64,000 nt of DNA, taken from NCBI RefSeq assembly GCF_030814415.1, contig NZ_JAUSVB010000001.1, forward strand, positions 62,001 through 126,000. Direction: 5' to 3'. This DNA is from Cellulomonas humilata. Lineage in GTDB: Bacteria; Actinomycetota; Actinomycetes; Actinomycetales; Cellulomonadaceae. Both the position numbers and the translations under genes were made by a program. Positions 25,373 to 33,658 of the stretch are shown one piece after another. Below the pieces are notes generated by a model. The model did not search any database. It had not been told where the DNA came from and was given only the letters and a program-made list of their open reading frames with translations. Position 1 is the stretch's first letter. Each line of letters starts with the position of its first letter.

Positions 25373-25409
25373 TGTCAATATCGACAGCCGTCAATTTCCG
25401 CGGCATGAT
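25373..25409 (+). promoter_or_regulatory. arsR promoter with overlapping ArsR-type operator
   Basis: TGTCAATATCGACA (25373-25386) is a near-perfect 14-bp palindrome. Its right end, TCGACA (25381-25386), is a good -35 with a 17-bp spacer to CATGAT (25404-25409), which ends 6 nt before ATG 25416. Repressor binding would occlude the -35. Confidence 0.55.
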
Positions 25410-25415
25410 TGCCAC

Positions 25416-25781
25416 ATGCCTCTGGACCTGCTGCCCGTCTCGACCCCCGCCGCGTGCTGCACCCCCGCCACGAGCTCGGCGATGAGCGAGCAGGATGCCG
25501 TCCAGCTCGCTCGCACGCTCAAGGCCCTCGCGGACCCGGCACGACTGCGGCTGCTGTCCCTCATCGCGGCGCACGACGGCGCGGAGGCCTGCGTCTGCGA
25601 CCTCATCGAGCCCGTCGGCCTGAGCCAGCCCACCGTCTCGCACCATCTCAAGGTGCTCACCGACGCCGGGCTGATCACCCGGGACAAGCGCGGCGTGTGG
25701 GCCTACTTCGCCCTGGTGCCCGGCGCGCTCGAGCAGGTGACCCGCCACCTCGGTACCCACCTGACCAGGAGCGCCGCGTGA
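25416..25781 (+). CDS. arsR: ArsR family arsenic-responsive repressor
   Basis: A 121-aa winged-helix repressor. The metalloid site C-V-C-D-L (C59, C61) begins helix 3 of the fold, and an extra A-A-C-C (C14, C15) lies near the N-terminus. The recognition helix is S-Q-P-T-V-S-H-H-L-K-V-L, and the wing contains K-R-G-V-W-A-Y. The upstream open frame is on the wrong side of the promoter, so ATG 25416 is the start. It should release the arsM and arsR-arsN promoters when As(III) binds. Its stop overlaps the acetyltransferase GTG by 3 nt. Confidence 0.93.
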   Translation: MPLDLLPVSTPAACCTPATSSAMSEQDAVQLARTLKALADPARLRLLSLIAAHDGAEACVCDLIEPVGLSQPTVSHHLKVLTDAGLITRDKRGVWAYFALVPGALEQVTRHLGTHLTRSAA

Positions 25782-26290
25782 CCGGGGTGCACATCGGACC
25801 CCTGGCCGCCGAGCACTGGGCGGACGTCGAGCGCATCTACGCCGCGGGCATCGCGACCGGGCACGCCACCTTCGAGGTGGCACCGCCGACGTGGGAGGCC
25901 TTCGACGCCGGCAAGGTGCGCGAGCACCGGTTCGTCGCGCTCGACGACGACGGCGGGGTCCTCGGCTGGGCCGCCGCGTCGGCGGTGTCCGACCGGTGCG
26001 TCTACGCCGGGGTGATCGAGCACTCGGTGTACGTCGACCCGGCAGCGCGCGGTCGCGGCGTCGGCCGGGCGCTGCTCGAGGCGCTGCTCGACTCGGCGGC
26101 CGCCGGCGGCGTCTGGACCGTGCAGTCCGGCATCTTCCCGGAGAACTCCGCGAGCATCGCCCTGCACACCGCAGCCGGGTTCCGGGTCGTCGGCACCCGG
26201 GAGCGGCTCGGCCGCATGACCTACGGGCCGCTGGCCGGACAGTGGCGAGACGTCGTCCTCATGGAACGACGCCTCGCCACCGACGCCTGA
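25778..26290 (+). CDS. GNAT N-acetyltransferase, ArsN/phosphinothricin acetyltransferase-like
   Basis: A 170-aa acetyltransferase. The acetyl-CoA motif V-D-P-A-A-R-G-R-G-V-G-R-A-L-L lies at about residues 88-102. F-P-E-N-S-A-S-I-A-L-H and G-F-R-V-V-G-T-R-E follow, as in phosphinothricin acetyltransferases. GTG 25778 overlaps the arsR stop, so the two genes are co-translated. GNAT enzymes of this type in ars operons are called ArsN. ArsN1 is known to acetylate arsinothricin, an arsenical antibiotic resembling phosphinothricin. Ordinary phosphinothricin-type substrates are the alternative. Confidence 0.8.
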   Translation: MTGVHIGPLAAEHWADVERIYAAGIATGHATFEVAPPTWEAFDAGKVREHRFVALDDDGGVLGWAAASAVSDRCVYAGVIEHSVYVDPAARGRGVGRALLEALLDSAAAGGVWTVQSGIFPENSASIALHTAAGFRVVGTRERLGRMTYGPLAGQWRDVVLMERRLATDA

Positions 26291-26306
26291 CGGGCGTCCG
26301 TCAGGC
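26285..26306. terminator. Bidirectional terminator overlapping two convergent stops
   Basis: GCCTGACG (26285-26292) and CGTCAGGC (26299-26306) form a perfect 8-bp stem with a 6-nt loop. The stem contains the stop codons of both the acetyltransferase and the aldo/keto reductase. Confidence 0.5.
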
Positions 26307-27287
26307 CTCGTCGAGCCGCGTGCGCAGCTCGTCGTCGAGTACCAGGTCGAGCGCGCCCAGCGACTCGTCGAGCTGCGCGACCGTGTGCGCCCCGACGATC
26401 GGGATGACCGGTGTCGGACCGCCGAGCAGCCACGCGAGCGCGACCTGGTTCGCCGTGGCGCCCGTCTCGCGCGCGACCTCGTGCAGCACCTCGACCCGGC
26501 GTCGGCTGCTCGGGTGGTCGGCGCCGCCGAACAGGGACTTGTCGGCGCGCGTGTACGCCCCCTGGTGCAGCGGTGAGTACGCGGTCACCGCGAGCGGCGG
26601 GCGGCCGTCGACGCCCGTGGACGCCGCGTAGTCGAGCAGGTCGCCCGACACCCAGTTGGACCGGAACGGCGTCGGGCTCGGGTACACGTAGCTGCCCTGC
26701 TGCTGCACAAGGCCGTACGGCTCGACGCCCAGGCGGGCGGCGGTCTCGCGCGCCTCGACGACCCGCCACGTCGTGACGTTGGAGATCCCGGGCACCCCGA
26801 TCAGCCCGTCGGCGACGAGCTTGCCGAACGCGCCGACGGTCTCCTCCAGGGCGGTGTCGCGGTCGTCCACGTGCCCGTAGAGGACGTCGAGCCGGTCGAC
26901 ACCCAGGTGGCGCAGGCTCGTGGCGGCCTCGCGGTGGATGGTCTCGGCGGCCAGGCCCTCGAAGTTCGTCGGCGCCGTGTTCGACAGCGGCAGCGCCGGG
27001 TCCTTCTTGCCGGCGCCGCACTTGGTCGCGATGCGGACGCGGTCCCGCAGCCCGCGCGACGCCAGCCAGGCGCCGATCACGTCCTCGCTCTCGTGCCCGT
27101 GACCGCCCTCGTCCCAGGCGTTGTAGTTGTTCGCCGTGTCGAGGAACGTGCCGCCGGCATCGACGAAGCGGTCGAGGACCTCGAAGGCCGTCTCGCGCGG
27201 GGTGTGCGTGCCGAAGTGCATGGTGCCGAGGCACAGGACGCTGACCTCGGTGGAGGTGGGTCCGGAGCCGATGGTGCGCTGCTGCAT
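26301..27287 (-). CDS. Aldo/keto reductase
   Basis: A 328-aa (beta/alpha)8 NADPH-dependent oxidoreductase. The catalytic tetrad can be placed as Asp and Tyr in F-L-D-T-A-N-N-Y-N, Lys in I-A-T-K-C-G and His in L-Y-G-H-V-D-D. The cofactor region near the end has V-I-P-I-V-G-A-H. Its family is the YghZ/Tas-like group. It is transcribed divergently from the MocR regulator with a 73-bp gap containing an inverted repeat, so it is the likely target of that regulator. Some MocR proteins respond to pyridoxal phosphate, and some AKRs reduce pyridoxal; both roles here are speculation. Confidence 0.88.
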   Translation of the reverse strand: MQQRTIGSGPTSTEVSVLCLGTMHFGTHTPRETAFEVLDRFVDAGGTFLDTANNYNAWDEGGHGHESEDVIGAWLASRGLRDRVRIATKCGAGKKDPALPLSNTAPTNFEGLAAETIHREAATSLRHLGVDRLDVLYGHVDDRDTALEETVGAFGKLVADGLIGVPGISNVTTWRVVEARETAARLGVEPYGLVQQQGSYVYPSPTPFRSNWVSGDLLDYAASTGVDGRPPLAVTAYSPLHQGAYTRADKSLFGGADHPSSRRRVEVLHEVARETGATANQVALAWLLGGPTPVIPIVGAHTVAQLDESLGALDLVLDDELRTRLDEA

Positions 27288-27336
27288 GGTGTTCTCCTCG
27301 TCGATCTGGTGACAGCTCCGACGCTAGGCGGGCAGC

Positions 27337-27354
27337 GGACCGGGAGTACGGTCC
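27337..27354. promoter_or_regulatory. Inverted repeat overlapping the MocR -10 region
   Basis: GGACCG (27337-27342) and CGGTCC (27349-27354) face each other across 6 bp. TACGGT (27347-27352), a -10-like hexamer ending 8 nt before GTG 27361, lies in the right arm. This suits autorepression of the MocR gene and control of the divergent reductase. Confidence 0.5.
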
Positions 27355-27360
27355 ATTCCT

Positions 27361-28779
27361 GTGGCAGATGACCAGACCAATCGCTGGGTCGGCGACGCGC
27401 TCGTCACGATCGAGGGCGGCCAGCCGGTCCACGTGGCGCTCGAGCGGGCACTGCGCGCCGCCGTCCGCGAGGGCCGCCTGCGCCCGGGCGACCCGGTGCC
27501 GCCGAGCAGGGCGCTGGCCCGCGACCTGGGCGTCTCGCGCTGGGTGGTCACGCAGGCGTACGGGGCACTCGTGGCCGAGGGTGCCCTGGACGCCCGCACG
27601 GGCGCCGGGACGCGCATCGCCTCGACGTCGTGGCCGACGATCACCGCGACCCGGGCGGTCGAGCAGCCCGTCCAGCCGAGGCCTCGGTTCGACCTCGGAC
27701 CGGGGGTGCCGGACCTGCGCCACCTGCCGCGCGCCGCGTGGGTCGCCGCGGTCCGCACGGCGGTCGCGTCCGCGACACCAGGCGACCTCGTCGCCCCCGA
27801 TCCCCGCGGCGTGCCCGCCCTGCGGCAGGCGCTCGCGGACAGGCTGGCCGTGACGCGTGCGGTGCTCGTCGACGCGGACGCGGTCGTCGTGACGCACGGC
27901 GCGGCGGACGGAATGACGCGCCTGGCGCGGTCGCTGCGTGCCGCCGGCCACCACTCCGTGCTCGTCGAGGACCCGAGCTGGCCGCGGCTGCGCGACGTCG
28001 CCGCTGCGGCCGGGTTGCGGCCCGTGCCGGTGCCCGTCGACGAGGACGGCGTGGACACCGACGCGCTCGTCGCCGCGGCCGGGCGCACCGGCGCGCGCGC
28101 TGCCCTCGTGACGCCGTCGCACCAGTTCCCCGTCGGCGCCGCGCTCGTGCCCGCGCGTCGCGAAGCGCTCGTGCACTGGGCCCGCTCCGTCGACGGGGTG
28201 GTCGTCGAGGACGACTACGACGCCGAGTTCCGCTACGACCGCCGCCCGGTGGCCGCCCTGCGCGCGCTCGCACCCGACCGGGTCGCGCTGCTCGGCTCGC
28301 TCAGCAAGACGCTCGCGGCCGGGTTCGGCGTCGGGTGGCTGGTCCCCCCCGACGACGTCCCCGCCGCACGCGCCGGGCTCGACGTTCACACGAGCGCCCC
28401 GCCGTCGCTGCACCAGCTCGCCTGCGCGGCCCTGCTCACGGACGGCGGCTACGACCGGCACCTGCGGTCGGCGCGCACCCGGTACCGGCGCCGGCGGGCG
28501 GCGCTGCTCGTGGCCCTCGACCGGCACCTGCCCGGGCTGCCCGTGACCGGGCTGGCCGCGGGGCTGCACGTGGTGCTGGGGCTGCCGCCGGGTGTCGACG
28601 AGCACCGCGTGGCCCGGCTGGCCGCCCGGCGCGACGTCCGTGCGATGCCGGCGAGCCGCTATCGCATCGACCCGGCGGCGTCGGCTCCGGCGCTCGTCGT
28701 CGGGTACGGGAACCTGGTCGACGCGCGGCTGGACGAGGCGGTCACGCGTCTGGCCGCCGCCGTCGCCGAGGCGACCTAG
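27361..28779 (+). CDS. MocR/PdxR-type GntR regulator with aminotransferase domain
   Basis: A 472-aa regulator. Residues 15-85 form a GntR winged HTH (P-L-R-P-G-D type L-R-P-G-D-P-V-P-P-S-R-A-L-A-R-D-L). Residues 110-470 form a fold-I aminotransferase domain with D-D-Y-D-A-E-F-R-Y and the PLP lysine in G-S-L-S-K-T-L-A. This architecture binds PLP or an amino-acid aldimine as effector. It is divergent from an aldo/keto reductase, and its stop overlaps the stop of the convergent DHA2 exporter by 3 nt. Confidence 0.92.
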   Translation: MADDQTNRWVGDALVTIEGGQPVHVALERALRAAVREGRLRPGDPVPPSRALARDLGVSRWVVTQAYGALVAEGALDARTGAGTRIASTSWPTITATRAVEQPVQPRPRFDLGPGVPDLRHLPRAAWVAAVRTAVASATPGDLVAPDPRGVPALRQALADRLAVTRAVLVDADAVVVTHGAADGMTRLARSLRAAGHHSVLVEDPSWPRLRDVAAAAGLRPVPVPVDEDGVDTDALVAAAGRTGARAALVTPSHQFPVGAALVPARREALVHWARSVDGVVVEDDYDAEFRYDRRPVAALRALAPDRVALLGSLSKTLAAGFGVGWLVPPDDVPAARAGLDVHTSAPPSLHQLACAALLTDGGYDRHLRSARTRYRRRRAALLVALDRHLPGLPVTGLAAGLHVVLGLPPGVDEHRVARLAARRDVRAMPASRYRIDPAASAPALVVGYGNLVDARLDEAVTRLAAAVAEAT

Positions 28780-30368
28780 CCGCCGAGCGACGCCCCCTCG
28801 ACCGCCGCGTTCGGCTGTGGGTCGGGCAGCCGCCGCATCCGGAAGCCGTTCACCACCCCGACCAGGCCGGCGAGCAGCGGGACCAGGAGCGCGATCTGCA
28901 GAGCCTGCGGCCGGACCTCGGTGTTGATGCGCAGGATCTCGGCCTGCACGTCGGCCGGCTGGCCCACGAGGGTCTCCTCCAGCGCCGTGTTGCTCATCAG
29001 CTCGGCGTCCTCCTCCAGCGCGGTGGCCACCTGGGTCTGTTCCTCGGGCGAGAGGACCGTGCTCGCGTCGGCCTGGGCGGTGAACCCGAGCGACAGCGCC
29101 GCGAGCATGACGCCACCGGCGAACGCGAGCCCGAACGACAGGCCGAACGAGCCCGCGGCCGAGTTGACGCCGGCGGCCTCACTGACGCGCTGCTCCGTGA
29201 TCGGCGACAGCGTGTAGTTGTTCAGCTGCGAGACCAGCAGGCCGAGGCCGGAGCCCACGACGAGCAGCGGGAGCACGAGGTACCAGCCGGACGTCGCGCG
29301 CGGGACCACGAGGATCAGCGCGACGATGCCGACGACGACCAGCGAGAAGCCCGCCAGGACGATGCTGGCGGGCCGGCGCCGACCGGAGCGCTTCCCTGCG
29401 AGCAGCGCCAGGGCGAACATGCTCAGCGACAGCGGTGCCAGCGAGAGGCCGGCCGCCATCGCGTCGTACTCGAGGACCATCTGCAGGAAGATCGGCAGCG
29501 TGATCATGGCGGCGCCGAGCGTGATCTGCTGGAGCGTCTGCTGGGACACGCCGACCCGGAACAGCGGGAGCCGGAACAGGTCGGGGTCGAGCAGCACGGG
29601 CTTGCCCTGACGCTTGCGGCGCAGCAGCCACCAGACGAGTGCCGCCAGCGCGATGCCGCCGAGGGCGATCAGCGCACCGACCGCCTCGCCGCCCTCCTGC
29701 CACACGAGGATCCCGAGCACGATGCCGCCCATGGCGAGCGCGGACAGTCCCGCGCCGACGAGGTCGATCGAGCGGTCTCCCGTGTACTTGACGTCCTTGA
29801 CCAGCTTGATGCCGCTGAGCACGACCACGATGATCAGCGCCTCGAGCCCGAAGGCCACCCGCCACGACAGGTAGGTCGTGATGAACCCGCCGAGCAGCGG
29901 CCCGACGGCCGCGGCGATCGATGCGGACGCGCCGACCAGCGCGTAGACCTTGACCTGGGCGCCGCCGGTGAAGTTGCCGTGGATCAGCGACTGCATCGAC
30001 GGCAGCAGGAGCGATGCGCCCAGCCCGCCGATGATCGCCCAGAAGATGATCACCGCCGTGAGGCTCTGCGCCAGCATCATCGCGACCGCGCCGGTCGCGT
30101 ACGCGAGCAGGCCCAGCACGTACGCGCGCTTGCGCCCGGCGAGGTCACCCACCTTGCTGCCGATGAGGATGAACGCCGCCGACACGAGGGCCTCGAGCGC
30201 GATCGCGGACTGGACGCCGCTGACCGTGGTGTCCAGGTCCTCGACGACGGCCGAGATCGAGACGTTCATGAAGGAGGTGTCGACCACCAGGACGAACATC
30301 GCCATCGCGAGCAGGACGGCCAGGCGCCGGTCGAGCGGCGGAGCCGGCTCCGCAGGTGTTGTCATCAC
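28776..30368 (-). CDS. MFS transporter, DHA2 (EmrB/QacA-like) family
   Basis: A 530-aa, 14-helix exporter. It has the N-terminal V-V-D-T-S-F-M-N-V-S motif after helix 1, the loop 2-3 motif G-S-K-V-G-D-L-A-G-R-K-R and motif C G-P-L-L-G-G-F. A large extracytoplasmic loop rich in Glu/Gln lies before the last helix (about residues 420-495). GTG 30368 is chosen because TACGCT ends 6 nt before it; ATG 30365 is a close alternative. It likely expels drugs or other toxic compounds using the proton gradient. No regulator is adjacent except the convergent MocR gene. Confidence 0.9.
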   Translation of the reverse strand: MMTTPAEPAPPLDRRLAVLLAMAMFVLVVDTSFMNVSISAVVEDLDTTVSGVQSAIALEALVSAAFILIGSKVGDLAGRKRAYVLGLLAYATGAVAMMLAQSLTAVIIFWAIIGGLGASLLLPSMQSLIHGNFTGGAQVKVYALVGASASIAAAVGPLLGGFITTYLSWRVAFGLEALIIVVVLSGIKLVKDVKYTGDRSIDLVGAGLSALAMGGIVLGILVWQEGGEAVGALIALGGIALAALVWWLLRRKRQGKPVLLDPDLFRLPLFRVGVSQQTLQQITLGAAMITLPIFLQMVLEYDAMAAGLSLAPLSLSMFALALLAGKRSGRRRPASIVLAGFSLVVVGIVALILVVPRATSGWYLVLPLLVVGSGLGLLVSQLNNYTLSPITEQRVSEAAGVNSAAGSFGLSFGLAFAGGVMLAALSLGFTAQADASTVLSPEEQTQVATALEEDAELMSNTALEETLVGQPADVQAEILRINTEVRPQALQIALLVPLLAGLVGVVNGFRMRRLPDPQPNAAVEGASLGG

Positions 30369-30374
30369 TTTCGC

Positions 30375-30380
30375 AGCGTA
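30375..30380 (-). promoter_or_regulatory. -10-like hexamer of the DHA2 exporter gene
   Basis: On the minus strand TACGCT ends 6 nt before GTG 30368 with no ribosome binding site between. This is consistent with a leaderless transcript. Confidence 0.4.
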
Positions 30381-30446
30381 GGAGCAGAAGGTCCCGACGC
30401 GGGTGAAATGCCCCGATCTGGTTGCGGGCGCGCCCCGTCCCCCCGA

Positions 30447-30920
30447 CTACTTGACGGGGACGACGATCTGCTCGCCGTTGACGTCGACGTTCAGCGGCTT
30501 CGTCGTCGTCGTGTTCTCGGGCGTGCCGAAGATGGTCGTGTGCGGCACGAGGTCGGCGGTGCAGATGGCGTCGTCGGGGATCGCGACCGTCTCGATCCGC
30601 ACGGAGTTCCCGCTGTCCGCGTCCTCCACGACGACGATGTCCGACCCGACGACCGGGCAGGTCGAGCTCCCCCAGGTCACCAGGGCCAGACGGTCGCCGT
30701 AGTCCAGGTAGACCACGGCGGTCTCACCCTCGGGGACCTCGATCTCCTCGAGCTCCGGCTCGGCCTCCTCGTCGGCGCCCGCGGCGGCCGCGACAGGGAC
30801 CTGCGGAAGCCCGGAGAAGTCCTCGATCGCGGTGGGGGACGCGCAGCCGGACAGCGACAGTGCACCCAGCACCGCCAGGAGCGCGCCGACGTGCCGAACC
30901 CTCAGCCGTTGTTCCATCAT
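30447..30920 (-). CDS. Hypothetical lipoprotein
   Basis: A 157-aa protein. The N-terminus has a basic start, a hydrophobic stretch (V-G-A-L-L-A-V-L-G-A-L) and the lipobox L-S-G-C at about residues 23-26, so it is probably anchored outside the membrane. The mature part contains an acidic linker (A-D-E-E-A-E-P-E-L-E-E) and a small beta-rich domain with two cysteines (S-T-C-P-V-V and A-I-C-T-A). AGGGGG lies 5 nt before ATG 30920; a second ATG follows directly. I do not recognise the domain. The gene stands alone. Confidence 0.72.
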   Translation of the reverse strand: MMEQRLRVRHVGALLAVLGALSLSGCASPTAIEDFSGLPQVPVAAAAGADEEAEPELEEIEVPEGETAVVYLDYGDRLALVTWGSSTCPVVGSDIVVVEDADSGNSVRIETVAIPDDAICTADLVPHTTIFGTPENTTTTKPLNVDVNGEQIVVPVK

Positions 30921-31017
30921 TGACCCCCTCGCCCGAGCCGTCGGGCGCGTCGCCCACGCGCCCATAGTGCCGTGACCAGGCGCTCCAGTCACCAACTCGC
31001 CGGAGACCAGCCGACAC

Positions 31018-31347
31018 TCAGGCCGAGCGCATCACCCGACGGGGAGCGTGGGGCTCCCCCAGCAGCCGCAGCACCGACGTCCCGTACTCGTCGTGGTGCT
31101 CGATGCTCACGGACAGGACGCGGCCGACCTGACGGCTGCGTGCCCAGTCCATGACGTCGTCGACGTCCTCCGCGTCGAGCACGCGCCAGAACTCGCTCTC
31201 GCCGCCGCTCGTCCAGAACTCGACGACGTAGACGGGCTCGGTGACCACGGTCGACGAGTAGGGCGTCAGACCACGTTCGACTCGCACGGCAGGCTCCTTC
31301 GCGATGGTGGTGGGGTCCATCGTGGTCGGCGCGGATGAACGGCCCAT
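31018..31347 (-). CDS. Hypothetical protein
   Basis: A 109-aa protein, if started at ATG 31347 where GGGAG stands 3 nt upstream. GTG 31392 would extend it by 15 residues into the PHO-like element, and ATG 31320 would shorten it. The recognisable part is V-Y-V-V-E-F-W followed by a mixed helical/beta region containing V-M-D-W-A-R-S-R-Q-V-G-R-V-L and a basic C-terminus. It contains no membrane helix or signal peptide. Short actinobacterial proteins with a V-x-E-F-W...W-A segment are familiar but unassigned. It is divergent from phoX. Confidence 0.55.
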   Translation of the reverse strand: MGRSSAPTTMDPTTIAKEPAVRVERGLTPYSSTVVTEPVYVVEFWTSGGESEFWRVLDAEDVDDVMDWARSRQVGRVLSVSIEHHDEYGTSVLRLLGEPHAPRRVMRSA

Positions 31348-31386
31348 GACTCCCGGGAGGCGGCTCGTCGGCAACCTGTCGCGATC

Positions 31387-31404
31387 GTTCACGCGCTCGT
31401 CACC
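31387..31404 (+). promoter_or_regulatory. PHO-box-like element upstream of phoX
   Basis: GTTCACG, four bases, then CGTCACC gives two half sites 11 bp apart. This resembles the GTTCACC direct repeats bound by PhoP in Streptomyces. Fifteen of 18 positions match the element upstream of the phytase/GDPD gene at 36384-36401. It ends 71 nt before the phoX ATG. Confidence 0.55.
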
Positions 31405-31475
31405 CGGTGTCCGTTCTGCCGCATCCGACCGACCGGCACGGTGGTAGCACCCACTCGCGACGGAGGCTTCCCCCC

Positions 31476-33557
31476 ATGACGACCACCGACGACCGGGACG
31501 CCGTGCGCGGCGTGTCCCGGCGGCTCCTGCTGCCCATGGCCGGTCACACCGCCGGCAAGCGGTCCCCGGTCACCTGCCACCTGAAGTGCGCCGACGCGTG
31601 CTTCCACCCGGTGCCGAACACCAGCGACAACGAGTACTTCCGCGACATCGCGAGCGCGAGCCTGACCCGGCGGTCGGTGCTCTGGGGCGCGGTCGCCGCC
31701 GGCGGTGCGATCGTCATCGGCGCAGCCGTGGGCGATGCGCAGCCCGCCGCGGCGTGGGGTCGTCCGAAGGGCAAGCTCCCCTTCACGCCGATCGCGCCGG
31801 TGGCCGCCTCCGTCGACGCGTTCGTCGTGCCGGACGGCTACACGTGGTCCCCGATCATCCGCTGGGGCGACCCGCTGTTCTCGAAGCGCGACGTCTTCGA
31901 CCCGAACACGCAGACCGCGCAGCTGCAGGAGCGCCAGTTCGGCTACAACAACGACTACCTGGACATCATCGAGGGGCCGGCCGGGCTGGGCGCCGTCCTC
32001 GTCGCCAACCAGGAGTACACGAACGAGAACATCATGTTCCCGCCGGCCACCACGCCGGAGGCCCTCGACGAGCAGCGCCGGATCGCGATCGCCGCGCACG
32101 GCATGGCCGTCGTGCAGCTGTACCGCACGCGCAAGGGCAAGCCGTGGACGTACGCCGTGGGTGCACCGCTGAACCGGCGGATCACGGGGAACACCCCCTT
32201 CACGTTCAGCGGGCCGGCGGCCGGCTCGGCGCTGCTGACGACGGTGGAGGACCCGACCGGCACGACCGCGCGGGGCACCCTCGGCAACTGCGCGGGCGGG
32301 ACCACCCCGTGGGGGACGGTGCTGTCCGGCGAGGAGAACTTCAACGGCTACTTCCGCACCGCCGGCACCAGCGCCGCGGACCTGCGCTACGGCCTCGCGG
32401 ACCGGGCGACCTCCCGCGGCTGGGAGTCCGTCGACCCGCGGTTCGACGCGCGGACGCCCGGCTACGAGAACGAGCCCAACCGGTTCGGGTGGATCGTCGA
32501 GGTCGACCCGCTCGACCCGCACACCCCGCCCGTGAAGCACACCGCGCTCGGCCGGTTCAAGCACGAGGGCGCCAACGTCGTCATCGGGCGCACCGGCCGT
32601 GCCGTGGCGTACATGGGCGACGACGAGCGGTTCGACTACCTGTACAAGTTCGTCTCGACGGACACCTACCGCCCGGGTGCGAGCCTGCGCGCCCGCCGGC
32701 ACAACAAGACGCTGCTCACCGCCGGCAGCCTGTACGTCGCCCGGTTCTCCGGCGACTCGCCGGTCGAGGAGATCACCGGGACCGGGGCGCTCCCGTCCGA
32801 CGGAGCCTTCGACGGCACGGGCCAGTGGATCCCGCTCATGATCGACGGGGTCAGCCAGGTGCCCGGGTTCGGTGCCGACGAGGTCCTGGTCAACGCGCGG
32901 CTCGCCGCGGACGCCGTCGGCGCCACGAAGATGGACCGCTGCGAGGACGTCGAGCCGCACCCGAAGACCGGTCGCGTCTACGTCGTCTGCACCAACAACA
33001 CCGACCGCGGCAAGGTCGGCAAGGAGGGCGCGACCGAGCCGAACCCGCGCAGCGGCAACCGGGACGGTCACGTCATCGAGATCACGGAGGCGGGCGACGA
33101 CGCCGCGGCGACCACGTTCGGCTGGAGCATCCTCCTGCTCTGCGGCGACCCGGCGACGAACACGTCGACCTACTTCGCGGGCTTCCCGGCCGACCAGGTC
33201 TCCCCCATCTCCTGCCCGGACAACGTCACGTTCGACTCGGCGGGGAACATGTGGCTGGCGACCGACGGCGCCCCGAGCGTCATCGGGTACTGCGACGGCC
33301 TGTTCAAGGTGCCGCTCGAGGGCCCCGAGCGGGGTCGCGTCCAGCAGTTCCTGTCCGTCCCCGCGGAGTCGGAGACGTGCGGGCCGGTGGTCCGCGACGA
33401 CGACGGGATGGTCTACGTCGCCGTGCAGCACCCCGGCGAGAACGGCACCTGGGCGCAGCAGCGCTCGTTCTTCCCCGACTACGTGGCGCCGGGCACGCTC
33501 GCCGGTGGACGGTGGGGCGGTCCGCGGCCCAGCGTCATCCAGGTCTGGAAGGCCTGA
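31476..33557 (+). CDS. phoX: PhoX-type alkaline phosphatase (DUF839 family)
   Basis: A 693-aa protein of the PhoX family. The N-terminal region carries C-A-D-A-C-F-H-P-V-P-N-T-S and a Tat-like signal, L-T-R-R-S-V-L-W-G-A-V-A-A-G-G, at about residues 64-78. The mature beta-propeller has G-T-L-G-N-C-A-G-G-T-T-P-W-G-T and S-G-E-E-N-F-N-G-Y, conserved in PhoX. R-C-E-D-V-E-P-H-P and N-N-T-D-R-G-K follow at the metal site. PhoX enzymes bind Ca and Fe and release phosphate from organic esters outside the cell. The upstream element suggests PhoP control. A GC-rich terminator follows. Confidence 0.92.
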   Translation: MTTTDDRDAVRGVSRRLLLPMAGHTAGKRSPVTCHLKCADACFHPVPNTSDNEYFRDIASASLTRRSVLWGAVAAGGAIVIGAAVGDAQPAAAWGRPKGKLPFTPIAPVAASVDAFVVPDGYTWSPIIRWGDPLFSKRDVFDPNTQTAQLQERQFGYNNDYLDIIEGPAGLGAVLVANQEYTNENIMFPPATTPEALDEQRRIAIAAHGMAVVQLYRTRKGKPWTYAVGAPLNRRITGNTPFTFSGPAAGSALLTTVEDPTGTTARGTLGNCAGGTTPWGTVLSGEENFNGYFRTAGTSAADLRYGLADRATSRGWESVDPRFDARTPGYENEPNRFGWIVEVDPLDPHTPPVKHTALGRFKHEGANVVIGRTGRAVAYMGDDERFDYLYKFVSTDTYRPGASLRARRHNKTLLTAGSLYVARFSGDSPVEEITGTGALPSDGAFDGTGQWIPLMIDGVSQVPGFGADEVLVNARLAADAVGATKMDRCEDVEPHPKTGRVYVVCTNNTDRGKVGKEGATEPNPRSGNRDGHVIEITEAGDDAAATTFGWSILLLCGDPATNTSTYFAGFPADQVSPISCPDNVTFDSAGNMWLATDGAPSVIGYCDGLFKVPLEGPERGRVQQFLSVPAESETCGPVVRDDDGMVYVAVQHPGENGTWAQQRSFFPDYVAPGTLAGGRWGGPRPSVIQVWKA

Positions 33558-33561
33558 CGGC

Positions 33562-33600
33562 GAGAGAGGCCCCGGCCGCTGCGGCGGTCGGGGCCTTCTC
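33562..33600 (+). terminator. Terminator of phoX
   Basis: GAGAGGCCCCGGCCG and CGGTCGGGGCCTTCTC pair with few mismatches around a short loop, just after the phoX stop. Confidence 0.7.
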
Positions 33601-33658
33601 ACGCGCTCGACACAGGCCGATGATGGCCGGACGGGTACCGAGGCGCGGAGGCTGTTCG

